From assembly GCF_002994745.2 (NCBI RefSeq), contig NC_037094.1, positions 26,947,001-27,011,000 of the forward strand: a stretch of 64,000 bases of DNA, given 5' to 3'. A program made the position numbers and the translations under genes. Within the stretch, counting starts at the first letter, position 1. Each line of letters begins with the position of its first letter. Positions 49,501-60,329 of this stretch are shown here, one piece after another. The DNA comes from Rosa chinensis. Lineage: Eukaryota; Streptophyta; Magnoliopsida; Rosales; Rosaceae. The notes under the pieces were generated by a model. That model made no database searches. It was not told the DNA's origin and worked only from the letters and a program-made list of their open reading frames with translations.

Positions 49501-50386
49501 ATCACCCCATTCCACGTCCTAACAATATAAATACATACACAGAAAACCCCCAAACGATAATTTCCCTGCAAGAACTAGAATAACTCGCACTTCATCAACT
49601 ACAATGCACTCCATAACAAGCCTTAGCATCAAGCAATTCACTGTTGAACTCTTAACATGTAACACAATCACTCATAACATCAATACAGTTACATACCTCG
49701 CCGGCTTGCACCATAATGACATGAGGCGTGAACCCAACTCCACCAGCTCCTGCACAACCCAAAACAAACACACACAAAATAAGCACATTATGACCTACAA
49801 ATTCAAATTCAATTTCATCACAATGCGAATTACCCAAAGCGTCGAGCTGCTTCTTTCCGGAGCCCGGCGGGCGCCCCCTGTTCTTCTTGGCAGGGGGATC
49901 CGACGACATGGTGCCGCTCGATTCTCCGTGGGGGCCGGCGGCGGCCGCAACGGGAGCCGAGGCAGGAATCTGAGTTGGCGCCAATCCCAATGCAATGTTG
50001 CCATCAGGGGAGTACTTTCTGGGCCTCCCTCGCTTCTTCTTCCCCGCCGAGGCCGTAGAAGAGTCGATGCTAAACCCTGCGCTGCCGCCGCCGCCGCCGC
50101 ACGGCCTCAACGATCCGTCGAACGGGCTCGGGCTCATGGAATCGAGCGGCTGCGGCTTCGATGCGGGCTGCTGCTGGGCCACCGTGTTGAACTGGAACCG
50201 ACCCGAATTCGGCCCGCCGCCGCCCAACATCGCGGCCGAGGAGTTGTTGTTGTTGCTGTTGGCGGTGGCGGTAGCGGTGTTGTTGGGGTTGGGGTTGGCC
50301 ATGGGGGAAGGGTAGGAATTGGGGCCCACCATCATGTTGGGTTGCTGTGGCGGAGGCTGCTGCGGCGGGGCGTCCCGGGAATCCAT
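46569..50386 (-). CDS. AHL: AT-hook motif nuclear-localized protein, clade B, five exons
   Basis: Exons on the minus strand: 50386-49834, 49749-49697, 47908-47777, 47184-47023, 46847-46569 (TGA). All introns begin GT and end AG and the phases join to a 392-residue protein. Order: Gln/Pro/Asn-rich N-terminus (1-110), AT-hook 1 RGRPRKY (119-125), AT-hook 2 RGRPPGS followed by GKKQLDALG (170-185), PPC/DUF296 domain (about 190-310: FTPHVIMVQAGEDIASKVMS, ILSANGPIGNVTLRQP, GRFEIISLSGSYL, GGGVAGMLLAAGPVQVIVGS), then a Ser/Pro-rich tail ending GQTQQ. Two hooks plus an intron-containing PPC gene define clade B. Members bind AT-rich and matrix-attachment DNA in the nucleus. By memory it is nearest to the AHL10/AHL13 type. 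No lesions are visible. Intron 2 is about 1.8 kb and holds an (AC)n run at 48214-48231. Confidence 0.95.
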
Positions 50387-50536
50387 TAAGGGGGAAGATC
50401 AAGGAGTGTAATGGGGGGGAGCAGAGAGAGAGAGAGAGAGACCGAGAGACCTACTTTGTTTAATGAGACAGAGAAAGATAGAGAGAGAGGTGGTGGAATT
50501 AAAAAGTGTTTTGCTAAAGGAAAAAGCGTTTCGTGT

Positions 50537-50566
50537 TATATATATATATAAAGTAGTTTAGGGTTT
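50537..50566 (-). promoter_or_regulatory. TATA run and telo-box before the clade B AHL gene
   Basis: On the minus strand AAACCCTAA (50558-50566, a telo-box) sits directly upstream of TATATATATATA (50537-50553), about 150 bases before the ATG. A GA/CT-rich leader with (GA) runs at about 50421-50440 and 50476-50490 follows. Telo-boxes are often found near start sites of growth-related plant genes. Confidence 0.5.
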
Positions 50567-51416
50567 AGATTTTCTAGGGTTTTAGTTTTAGTTTTATTAT
50601 TAAACATGTAATTTTTGCCTCCATCAGAGTCCTTAGGGCTGCCTTGGTGGTGGTGTTCCGAAGCCCAAACTGATGGGTTGGCTTTTAGAATTGGGGGGTA
50701 TCGATACCTATTGATAAAGGTGGTATATGTTGATCGGTGTTGTTGAATTGGATAATAATTCTAATTCCTAAAACGAAAGGGGTGTTCTTTTTTGAAGTTT
50801 TGAAAGAATACGAGATCGAAAGGTAAAGATCCTTGTTACCTAAAATCGAAATATGATTGAGTTTGGATTGTTTTATTCTCTCGGCTATCTTCAATGGCTC
50901 AACTCTTTAGGGTAAAGTTTTGGACTTATTTGAGATATTTTTTTTTTTTTTAAGAAGGGTCGGTGCGGCTACTCTCAAGCCTTGATTAATGAAACTGTAG
51001 AATACATGGGGGGGAGAGACATGGTGCCTAAACCCCATATTACAATAAGTATCAAGAGAACTTCTTGAAATAATAACAAGAGTGTCAACTAAAACAATGT
51101 ATTTTACCAAGCACCAACTAGTGAAAAGTGTTCCACTGGCTACTCTATTCGTTTTACAATTATGGTGACATATTGAAAAGATAACTCTATTCGTTTTACA
51201 ATTGTGGTGACATATTGGAAAGATAACTCTATTACGAATAAGCATCATTACCAATAACACAGCTTTCCCACTATGTTGCACCGGAAAATAAATCCAGAAA
51301 TTGTTTTTAACAACTCTAGAGTGTTTTTCAAAAATTTATTTTTTTTACGAGGTGTCTTTTTGACAAGTGCTTACCAAAATCACATTCAAGGACTTCTAAA
51401 ACTCAATCAAGACACG

Positions 51417-51461
<45 letters not shown>

Positions 51462-52340
51462 CTATTTTCCTTATTAATTTAAAGGCGCTTTTGGCCTTCA
51501 CAAAAACAATATGAAACAAGTTCTTTGTAAAATACTTCATTTCATTCATTCCATTCATAACTACTACAACATTGCACTTGTGAAACTTTAAGATATTTCT
51601 CTCAACTAAACCTTAGCCGCACGGCCTAGTACCCATTTCCCAACTTTCACTTCAACCTATCTCCTTCCATACTCCTCTTATTCTCTGATCGTTCTTCTCC
51701 TCCCACCACCCTCCTCAATCCCCTCCGCTCTACCTCTTTTTGTTCGCTTTGGGTTCACACTTGGACTCCATTTTCCAACGTCAATCGGATCTTGTTTCCC
51801 TCTCCCTTCAATCCAAAGTCTATGGTGGCAATCAACAATATCGCGGCAAGGATGGTGACGATGTTGACCATTCAAGGCCGGTAGGCTCTGTCAAGCAGGT
51901 AGCTGACAAAGGTGCAGATGTGATGGATTCCTTCTTAGTGGCCTGGTTGGCATCTTCAAACCCAGTTGTTAACAATCTAGATCGATTCATGGCCGCCACT
52001 TTCAATATCTAGAGTCTTGAAAAGGACTGGTAAGTTCCATCCTAAAAATACCCTCTTGTTAAGCTTAGAAAAGGACTGGTAAGTTCCATTTTTCTTATTG
52101 CTTGCTGTGCAGCCTCGTGGAGATCTGATTGCTTAGGGGATACAAGACAGATCTTGTTTTCATGATACACCAAGTTGCGATATTTGCATTTCCACACCAA
52201 GTTTTTAAAAAAGAAGTGAATTTCTTGTTCAACACTTGAGCAAACTTGATGTTTTTCTTCAAAATAAAGGGTTTTGAAATATCTTGCAAAACCCTAACCC
52301 TAATTTTGCCAGTTGAATCAAACAGTTTGTGATCCAGATC
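50567..52340. other. Intergenic; (TA)n microsatellite and small repeats
   Basis: (TA)n at 51425-51458. A 21-bp block 'aaaaggactggtaagttcc...' occurs twice, at about 52019 and 52071. The pair 'attcgttttacaat...ggtgacatattg' at 51149 and 51188 is a short tandem duplication. The open frame at 51740-52012 has no recognised motif. Confidence 0.45.
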
Positions 52341-52349
52341 AAGATGCTT

Positions 52350-52640
52350 GCTTGCAACATATGCGATATTGGCTATAGTCTTTCTCTGCTCGAAGGCTGT
52401 GGCATATTGGAGCCAAAGAACAAAGTAGTCATGGTCACATCCATGATTGGTGTAACACCATTATACTTATGCAGTTTCACAAGAGATCGATTGAAACTCC
52501 ATGGACCACCCATGAGAACCTTATTGCAGTCCTTTCTAAGGTCAAAAGAAAACAAGAACCTATCCGGGGTTCGTTCCTGCACCTGAAAACCTAGATCCAA
52601 GACCCAAACCCTTCAAAAATGGCGTCATAGGTCAGAGGTC
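52350..52640 (-). pseudogene. LINE ORF1 (DUF4283) fragment
   Basis: The minus-strand frame reads FQVQERTPDRFLFSFDLRKD then VLMGGPWSFNRSLVKLHKYN, a clear DUF4283 match, the N-terminal domain of plant LINE gag-like ORF1. It then shifts frame at about 52410. Surrounding 52640-52920 may be the LINE 5' region. No TSD was found and no ORF2 is attached, so this is a relic. Confidence 0.72.
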
Positions 52641-53190
52641 TCCACTCTCTGGGTTGTCAAGGGTCGTACAAGGAGGAAGGATTGCGCAAGGAAGAAGGAT
52701 TGCACGTTTCTTTGCGCTCATCCTGGAGATGTTAACAACCTCATTACTTTCAATGGCAAGAGAGGTTGCAAAGCTTTCAGTGACTGACATGATGCTGGTG
52801 AGGTGAAAAAGGAGATCAGAGTAGCTGGCAACAAAAAGAAAGCTGAGATAAGGCACCGATGACACAAGACGGCCGCAATGAGGTTCTAGGGTTTAGATGT
52901 GGCATTTGCAGCACTTAGGGTTTTTATCTCAGTCTAATTCATATGTGAATTGTGAACCTATCATTCTTTTCATTAAAAGATAAAAAAATAATAATAATAA
53001 TAAGAAAAAGGGTGCGGCTATTGCCACCCTATCATTTTCTTAGTTCATCCTACAAGCATTTAAATTATTGAAAAACTACATTACCCAAGTGCAAAATAAC
53101 TGATAAATACACTAATTTTCTAAAATCCAAATCTGTAAAGAAAACTAAATACATAACCAACTAATTAAATACAAAGACTACTTAATTTTT

Positions 53191-53288
53191 GCACAGTACC
53201 ATTTGGTTTAGTGGCATAGTCTCCCCTTCGTAAGTGGGAGGTTGTGAGTTCGACTCACGAAATGTTATTTACCTGATAAAAAAAAAAA
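53191..53288 (+). mobile_element. tRNA-derived SINE (family 2)
   Basis: 98 bp with A-box TTTAGTGGCATAG, B-box GAGTTCGACTC, and an A-tail (about 53279-53288). The TSD ACTACTTAATTTTT is perfect over 14 bp (53177-53190 and 53289-53302). Both internal pol III promoter boxes, tail and TSD are present, so this is one of the best SINE calls in the window. Confidence 0.88.
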
Positions 53289-53607
53289 ACTACTTAATTT
53301 TTCATTTGATAACATTAATCTTCATCTTCTCCACTAAAATTTAAATTTATTAAATTTTTTAAAAATATTTTTGTTGCCTCCTCAGCGTAATTTGTGATTC
53401 AGTTCACAAAACTATTAGCATTAACTTCATCATCTTTGTGATAGCATGAAGTCCCTTCTCTCTTGTGAGGGTTAGGGTTGTCACAGTAGTAGCGATGGAT
53501 CTATAGAGTCCTTCTCTTGCCGGCAACTGTTGCGCATGTGGTGGTGTTGGAAAGGAGTGGAGTGGGGTTGGGTGATTTGGTCTTTCTGTACAATGGGGTT
53601 GTGCAGG

Positions 53608-54974
53608 ATGGAGGAGACGTTGGTGGATCTGACGAAATGTATGGCCATTGTGGATGAGGAAGACCTGAATGTGATCCAAATTTCTGATCTGGGGGATGTG
53701 GTTGATCGTAAGTTCTGGTTGGTTGGAAAACTATTAACGAACAACGTTTTTTGCTTTGAAGCTTTACGTAGTACCATGAAACGGATCTGGGCTCTCACGG
53801 AGGACGTAACCATTTTTCCATGGGAAGATTCAGATCGTATACTCTTTTACTTTGGTTCGGAGGCTGATCGGAGGAAAGTGTTAAGGGGGAGGCCATGGAC
53901 CTTTGACCATGCCTTACCACTGCTCTCTCCCACCGATGGCATGGTGGATCCAAAGACAATTCCACTTGACTCTCAGGCATTCTGGATCCAGGTTCGAGGC
54001 ATCAAACCTGCGTTTATGAATCCTAAGTTAGCGGAGCGCATTGGATGACAATTGGGAACTTTTTTCCTGGTAGAAGGAGGGATTAGTGAGGATTGTAGTG
54101 GGAGGTTTCTTCGTATTCGTGTGGGCTTGCAGGTTTCAAACCTTTAGAGAGATGGGTTAATATTTCTTTGGCAGTGGGTTTACTGTCAGAGAAATTCCCG
54201 TTAGAGTATGAGCATCTTCCCTATCTGTGTTTCTATTGTGGAAGGTTAGATCATGTGAGCTCGGGATGTCAATTGCATAAGGAGGGTGTCATTACAAAAG
54301 TAAGGTTTGGAAGATGTAAAACGATTTCTAAGGATGTTTTTTCGATTGATCCAAATGGACAATTGCAAGGTAAACGATTCGGATTGGTCCCAAAACCTAA
54401 TGGTTGGGTAATGAATGTCGATGGGAATGAGATTGCGGGATCAGTCCGTCCTTGACTGGAGTTTGAGAAGGAGGACGGTGGTGACATAGTGGAGATGGAG
54501 ATTGATGGTCAGGGGGAGAACCCTTTGGAGGCTCTGCCGGCTAAGCGCCGGAGGCTGACCATCACTGACGTGGCACTTAATATCTCTCTCCCTTCTAGGT
54601 TGAGTGATTCGAGGGATTACATCACGGCGAATAATCCGGGATTGATAGAGAGGAATGATCGGACTCAGTCTGAAGGTTTACTCAGTTTGACTATTGGAGA
54701 CTTCCAGCTAGGTGGGAAGGTAGGAGATTTGAATATTATTGATGCACGTGGTAAGCAGGTAGCCAAAGCGGGTGGTAAAATCAAAGGTAAGGAAAGTGTT
54801 GACTGGGCTAGTAGGAATGACAAATCTGTCCATGCCCAATTAGCCAATTCAAGTGTTGACCCAAAGGTTGGACCCGAGTCTTCTTCAGCTGGGGGAAACA
54901 CGAAAATCCCCAATTCTAATTTTGGGGTTTCTGGGAAAGGCAATGTTGAGTTCAAGGAGAGAGAGAGTTTGTAG
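53608..54974 (+). pseudogene. LINE ORF1 (gag-like), broken
   Basis: From MEETLVDLTK the first piece (to 54048) is a DUF4283 domain: FWLVGKLLTNNVFCFEAL, WALTEDVTIFPWE and GRPWTFDHALPLL. After a frameshift near 54040-54165 the frame gives a zinc knuckle CFYCGRLDHVSSGC (CX2CX4HX4C, all residues present) near 54217, a TGA at 54453-54455, and then an acidic and Lys-rich tail to TAG at 54972-54974. ORF1 proteins bind LINE RNA. A basic frame continues to 55343 and may be the original ORF1 end. Confidence 0.85.
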
Positions 54975-55339
54975 GATCCAATTTTTTCTGATGAGGAGAT
55001 TGAAGTGCATGAGGGGAAGATGACAATAAAGAGAAACAGCGGAAATGGTGGGCGCGGTTTGCCAGGGGGAAGATGGATGGGATGTGAGAGTAAGGCCACT
55101 ATGAAGAATTTGCAGCAGCTGCGTTGCCCATCGCCACCCCTGTGCTCGGCGGTGTCAACTAAGGTGTCAAAGGTAGCTGAAGGGGGCCAGAAGGGGAAGA
55201 ATCACCGTGGTTTTCCAGTTGGTGGTCGAGGCCGCAGAAATAGCCAGGTGCAGAGCTCCCCTCTAAAAGATGTTTCTCCCATGGTGTCAGGTAACAATAC
55301 AACCGTGATGGGCTCTGATTCTTGGGCCCATCACGAGAA

Positions 55340-58300
55340 ATGATAGGCGTAAGTTGGAATGTGCAGGGATTGGGGAACCCGCACAAGTTCCAGGCCTTGA
55401 AGAATCTTCTTCAGGCAAAAGACCCCGATTTGGTTTTCTTAATGGAGACAAAAAAGAAGAAGGAAGAAATGGCGGATATCTGTTTTAATTTGGGTTTTGG
55501 AGGGTGTAGTGCTGTGGGGAAGGTTGGGCGGAGTAGTGGTGGTTTGGCAATGTGCTGGAAGAATCATTTGGTGGTGAGACCGTTGGGTTCCTCACAGGGG
55601 CACATTGATGTTGAAGTGGAGTATGGGGGAGGTGTTATCAGAGTTACTGGTTTCTATAGGAATCCTGACACACAGCTCAGGCATTTCTCTTTGGAGCTTC
55701 TATGGCGGATTGCATTTTCTGGGCACGGGCCATGGATTATTTTTGGAGACTTTAATGAACTTCTTAGCATCACTGAAAAGGTAGGTGGGGGTGAGAGGCT
55801 AGAGGGACAGATTCATAGGTTTCGGGAGACTATTGATGATTGTGGTTTGCAGGAGGTAGAGTGTAAGAGAGGTCCTACCTTAGAAAGACTTGATCGATGT
55901 TTCATTAATCAAGAAGTGGCGGAACTATTTCCACTTTTTCATGAGGTTCATGTGGATGCAGGGGCCTCTGATCATATTCCGCTAGTTTTTTTTTTTTTCC
56001 AGAAGGCTTGCAGGGGGGACGGTGTAGAGAGGGGAGGAATAGAAGAAGGTTTCAATTCGACTCTTTTTGGACGAAAGAACAGGGTTGTGGAAATGTGGTG
56101 CAGGAGAGTTGGTCAGGCAATGGGGACCTAATATCCGTGAAAGCTAGCTTGTTAAATGTTTCACGGGCTTTGCAGCCATGGAATACAGATACAATTGGGC
56201 ATATTCCTAAGAAAATTAAGCAGTTGAATAGAGAATTATCTAAGTGGCCTTTTGATAGTCGAGATTAAGGGGTGCAGGTTAAGAGGAAACGAGTGGTGAG
56301 TGAGTTGAACAAGTATATAGAGTTGGAAGAGTCAATGTGGATGCAGAGATCCCGAGTCACTTAGTTAAGGGAAGGTGATCAGAACATGAAGTTCTTCCAT
56401 AGTTTTGCTAAAACTAGAGGGAGAAAGAACCGAGTACAGGGCATTACCAATAATGATGGGGTGTGGCAAGCAACTGAGGAGGGTATCCAGACTGCTTTTT
56501 TGGACTACTTTTCGCAGTTGTTCACTTCTGAGGGCCACATTACATGGAGATGGTTTTGGATGCAGTTCCACGGAAAGTCATTGATGAGATGAATCAGAAA
56601 CTTACCAAGCCATTTACGAGACTTGATATTGAACTAGCACTGAAGCAAATGAGCCCAGATAAGTCTCCAGGCGAGGATGTTTTTTCAGCTAGGTTCTATC
56701 AAACTTATTGGGAGGTGATTGGGGATGATATTAGTACAACCTGTTTGCAAGTGCTGAATGATGGAGCATATGTTTCGGGGATCAATCATACTTTGTTGGC
56801 TTTGATTTCGAAAGTGGATAACCTCCAGGTAGTGATTGATTTCTTCCCTATCAGTTTGTGTAACGTTCTCTACAAGCTGATATCGAAAACGTTGGTGAAT
56901 AGAATGAAGAACTTATTGCCAGAGGTGATTTCTAGCTACCAAAGTGCCTTTGTACCAGGTAGATGCATTCATAATAATGTGATTATGGCTTTTGAGGTTT
57001 TCCACTCCATTAGAAATAGACTCACTGGTGATGATCCTTATTGTGTGTTGAAGCTTGATATTAGCAAGGCATACGACAGGGTTGAGTGGGTATTTCTCTA
57101 AAATATTATGCTACTGCTGGGATTTAGTGAGAATTGGGTAACTCTAATCATGAGATGTGTACAGTCTGTGTCGTTTAGTATTTTGTGGAATGCTGTAGCA
57201 GTGGGAAGGATTAACCCGACAAGGGGGTTACGGCAAGGTGATCCTCTTTCACCCTATTTGTTTTTGTTATGTTTGGAAGGGCTGACGGGATTATTCCAAA
57301 AAGCAGATAGGGAGGGTTTTATTCATGGAGCTAGAGTGAAAGAAGGAGCGCCAGCTATATCTCATCTATTATTCGCCAATGATAGTCTGTTATTTGGGAA
57401 AGCTGATATCCAAGAGGTAACGCAGTTAAAACAATACTTATTGTTATATGAGAGTGCGGCTGGGTAGAAAATCAATTTCCAGAAATTGGCCATCTCATTT
57501 GGACCAGGCATATCACAATCTCAGGAGCTCCCCTTAGTTCAAATGTTGGGAGTCCCAGTGGTTCCGTTTCATGAACAATACCTGGATCTACCAACAGTTG
57601 CAGGACGAAATCGGAAGAAAATGTTTAAGAAAATACATGAGCGTCTGGACTTTTATTTGCAGGGTTGGCAGTCTGAGTTATTGTCAAAGGCAGGTAAATC
57701 AGTGTTAATAAAAGCTGTAGCACATGCTATACCTTCTTATACCATGTTAGTGTTCCGGTTGTCTAAGGGCATCTTTCGAACTTATCAGTCCAAGGTAAGT
57801 AAGTATTGGTGGGGAAATGGTGGAAAGAAGAAGGGAATACATTTGTGCAAGTGGGAAATGTTATGTAAAAACAAGAAGGTGGGAGGATTGGGTTTTCGAG
57901 ACATAGAGTGTTTTAATCAGGCCTTACTTGCGAAGACGGTTTGGCGGATTGTGCTTCATCCCAATTCTTTAGTTAATCGCATTCTACAACAGAAATATGC
58001 AGTGGATGGTAATTGGGCAGCAGCGCAGGTTGGAGACAAGGCGTCTTTTATTTGGAAGAGTCTTATGTGTGGCAAGGAGCTGCTCTATGCGGGTATCCGT
58101 TGGCTTGTTGGCAATGGGGAAACAACGAAGATTTGGGGTGATAAGTGGTTGCCATCACCTCGGTCCTTTTGGGTGGTTACTCCTAGATTTTTGGATGAGG
58201 GTGCAACTGTGAATCAGCTAATGGAGAGACCAGGTATGTGGAATGTTAATTTCATAAAGGAAAAGTTTCTTGCTATGGATGTGGAGAAAATACTTTCTAT

Positions 58301-59427
58301 TCCTCTCTGTGAAAGTAGTGGGGGAGATGTGGCTATTTGGCATTACACGAAGGATGGGTATTATACAGTGAAATCCGGGTATTGGCTGGGAGTGGAGTTG
58401 AAACAGGTGGGCATGGAAGTAGGTTATAGTGGGGAGAATGATGAGTCGAACTCCAAAAATGTCTGGAGTATTATTTGGGGGCTTGGTGTCCCTAACAAAG
58501 TCAAGCTTTTCTTGTGGAGGGCTTGCCATGCATTCTTACCTTGTGCTGAGCATCTGTTTAGGCGTAAAGTGTGCTTTCATGATGGGTGTGGTCGATGTGG
58601 CAGATCGGGTGAAATCGTATTACACAGTTTGTGGGAATGTCCAAATTAAGGTTCAAAAGATTTGGAAGGGTACATGGTTGAGTGGTTTTGTTAAACACTG
58701 GAGGGAGGCATCATTTACTGATTTGGTGCTTCATGTGGCTGAGGTTGGATCTCGTAGTGAGCTGGAGTTATTTAGCCTCATAAGCTGGTGGATCTGGAAA
58801 AGCAGGAATGATATGCTACATGGTAAAATTGAGTTGGAACCATGGCAGATTATCCAGAGAAGTGTGGAATGGCAAGATGAGCTTTCAAGGATAATGGAGG
58901 ATACTAGAATTGCCCATGGAGGGAGGGAAGAGGAGGAGAGCGTTATTCAACAAGGAGGGAATGAGTTGGAAGCTAAAATATTCTTCGATGGGGCGGTGGA
59001 TGTATTGAAAGGTTGTATTGGGTTAGGGGCTGTTATTGTGAATTGCATTGGTGGCCTAGTGGGTGCTTTGTCCATCCCATTACCGTTTTCATTTAAACCG
59101 GATGCTACTGAGGCCTTAGCTTTGTGGAATGGTTTAAGATGTTGTAGGGAATTGGGAATAAGAAGTGTGGCAGTGTTTGGGGATGCACTTAATGTTCTCA
59201 ATGGGATAAATGTGTCTAGCTGGGACTTAGGTGATATTGGTGGAATTCTTGATGCAGTAAGATTGATGAAAAGAGAGTTTGACTTAATCTTTTGGAAGCA
59301 TGTGAAGAAGAGGTCCAATGAGGTGGCACAAAAACTGGCTAGAGCTGCACTGTCAAGGGTGCAGGCTATGTTTTGCAAGGAGATTGGGCCTCCTTGGCTC
59401 CATGATTTGGTTGATGTTCTTAGCTGA
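55340..59427 (+). pseudogene. LINE ORF2 (EN-RT-RNase H), broken
   Basis: Endonuclease from 55340: SWNVQGLG, FLMETK, FGDFNELLS, ERLDRC and SDHIPLVF. RT from about 56544: ISKAYDRVEW, RGLRQGDPLSPYLF and FANDSLLF, where the catalytic FADD has become FAND (Asn codon 57378-57380). Then zf-RVT (WRACHAFLPC...HSLWECPN, to 58649) and RNase H, where the acids are all still present (FFDGA, TEALAL, FGDALN; about 58975-59427). Lesions: frameshifts near 55990 (T-run), 56540 and 58640, and stops at 56266, 56362, 57099 and 57465. The endonuclease also seems short by a block before ERLDRC. Confidence 0.92.
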
Positions 59428-59925
59428 ATAGGATTCTGGGGGTCCTCTATTAAGGATAGATTAACCCCATATTGATGTAATCCGTTGAAGTTAATAAATT
59501 TCTACTTTTAATAAATAAATAAAATTTCATCATCTTTGCAATACCGTTTGTTAAACAAAAATAAAAAAACCAATCTCTTCTTCATTGCTCATGGTTATTA
59601 ACTTGCTAATATTTTAACATGGATTAAAATAGATGAACACTGAAATTGAAAGAAAGAAATTTAAAAAAATAGAAATAAATCAGATTTTGATTTTATTAGG
59701 AAACTTTAATATATTTTAGTTTTTTTATTGGTATAAATTCAAAGAGAGATTTTCATTATAAAAAAAAATCTTCTTTAATTGGATATGTCATATAAGGATA
59801 TTTCTGGAAAGAGAAATGGATTAGATAAGTAAATATAATAACTAAAATTGAAATGTCGGGTGTAATGAGCAAGTAGGGTGAACAAAGAAATTTGTAGGGT
59901 GACAATAGCCGTACTCTAAGAAAAA

Positions 59926-60162
59926 AGAGAGGAAAAATGATTCTAGAATGTGATGGGAGGGCCTTCTTTTCTTCGGGTGAGCATTTACTGCCTCAAATCA
60001 ACTATTATATTGGAGCTAATATCGCATAATCTTTTATTATTTATTATTTTTAGAAAAAGATGATAATGAATATTATAGAGACTGAACTTTGAAGAAGAAT
60101 AATAAGAGCTATGGAAACTATGATTGGAAAATGGAATCCCTTTTGTTCTCTCTGAGTCTCTG
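59926..60162. other. Spacer between two transposons
   Basis: AT-rich DNA between the MULE TSD and the hAT TSD; nothing recognised. Confidence 0.5.
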
Positions 60163-60329
60163 CTCACGTGTAGGGATGGCAATGGGGCAGGTTGGGGATG
60201 GGGATCACAATATCATCCCCATCTCCGGGGTCATTCTCCACCCCCACCCCCATCCCCGCCCCAATCCTCAATAAAAATATGCTAGGGATTCCCCGTCCCC
60301 ATCCCCACTGGGGACTAAGCTTCGAAACC

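Larger units (their letters stand above)
53439..59525 (+). mobile_element. Full-length L1-type LINE, decayed
   Basis: About 6.1 kb with ORF1 then ORF2 and a 3' end of AATAAATAAATAAAA. A 13-bp TSD TTCATCATCTTTG is perfect (53426-53438 and 59526-59538). Order of domains is DUF4283, zinc knuckle, endonuclease, RT, zf-RVT, RNase H, standard for plant L1 elements. Both ORFs carry stops and frameshifts, so the copy is not mobile by itself. Confidence 0.94.
53010..59916. mobile_element. MULE-like element carrying a SINE and a LINE
   Basis: The left end GGGTGCGGCTATTGCCACCC and the complement of the right end GAGTACGGCTATTGTCACCC match, with further similarity inward ('tttctt.gttca.cctac'). A perfect 9-bp TSD TAAGAAAAA flanks it (53001-53009 and 59917-59925). 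Taking out the LINE and its extra TSD leaves about 0.8 kb of AT-rich noncoding DNA. TIR plus 9-bp TSD fit a non-autonomous MULE. Confidence 0.82.

Noticed and set aside
49604..50389. 261-codon plus-strand frame across AHL exon 1
   Set aside because: Antisense shadow of the verified clade B AHL exon, with Arg/Gly low complexity.
53201..53260. Functional tRNA gene
   Set aside because: A- and B-boxes are present, but no cloverleaf with acceptor-stem pairing could be made. A-tail and 14-bp TSD make it a SINE.
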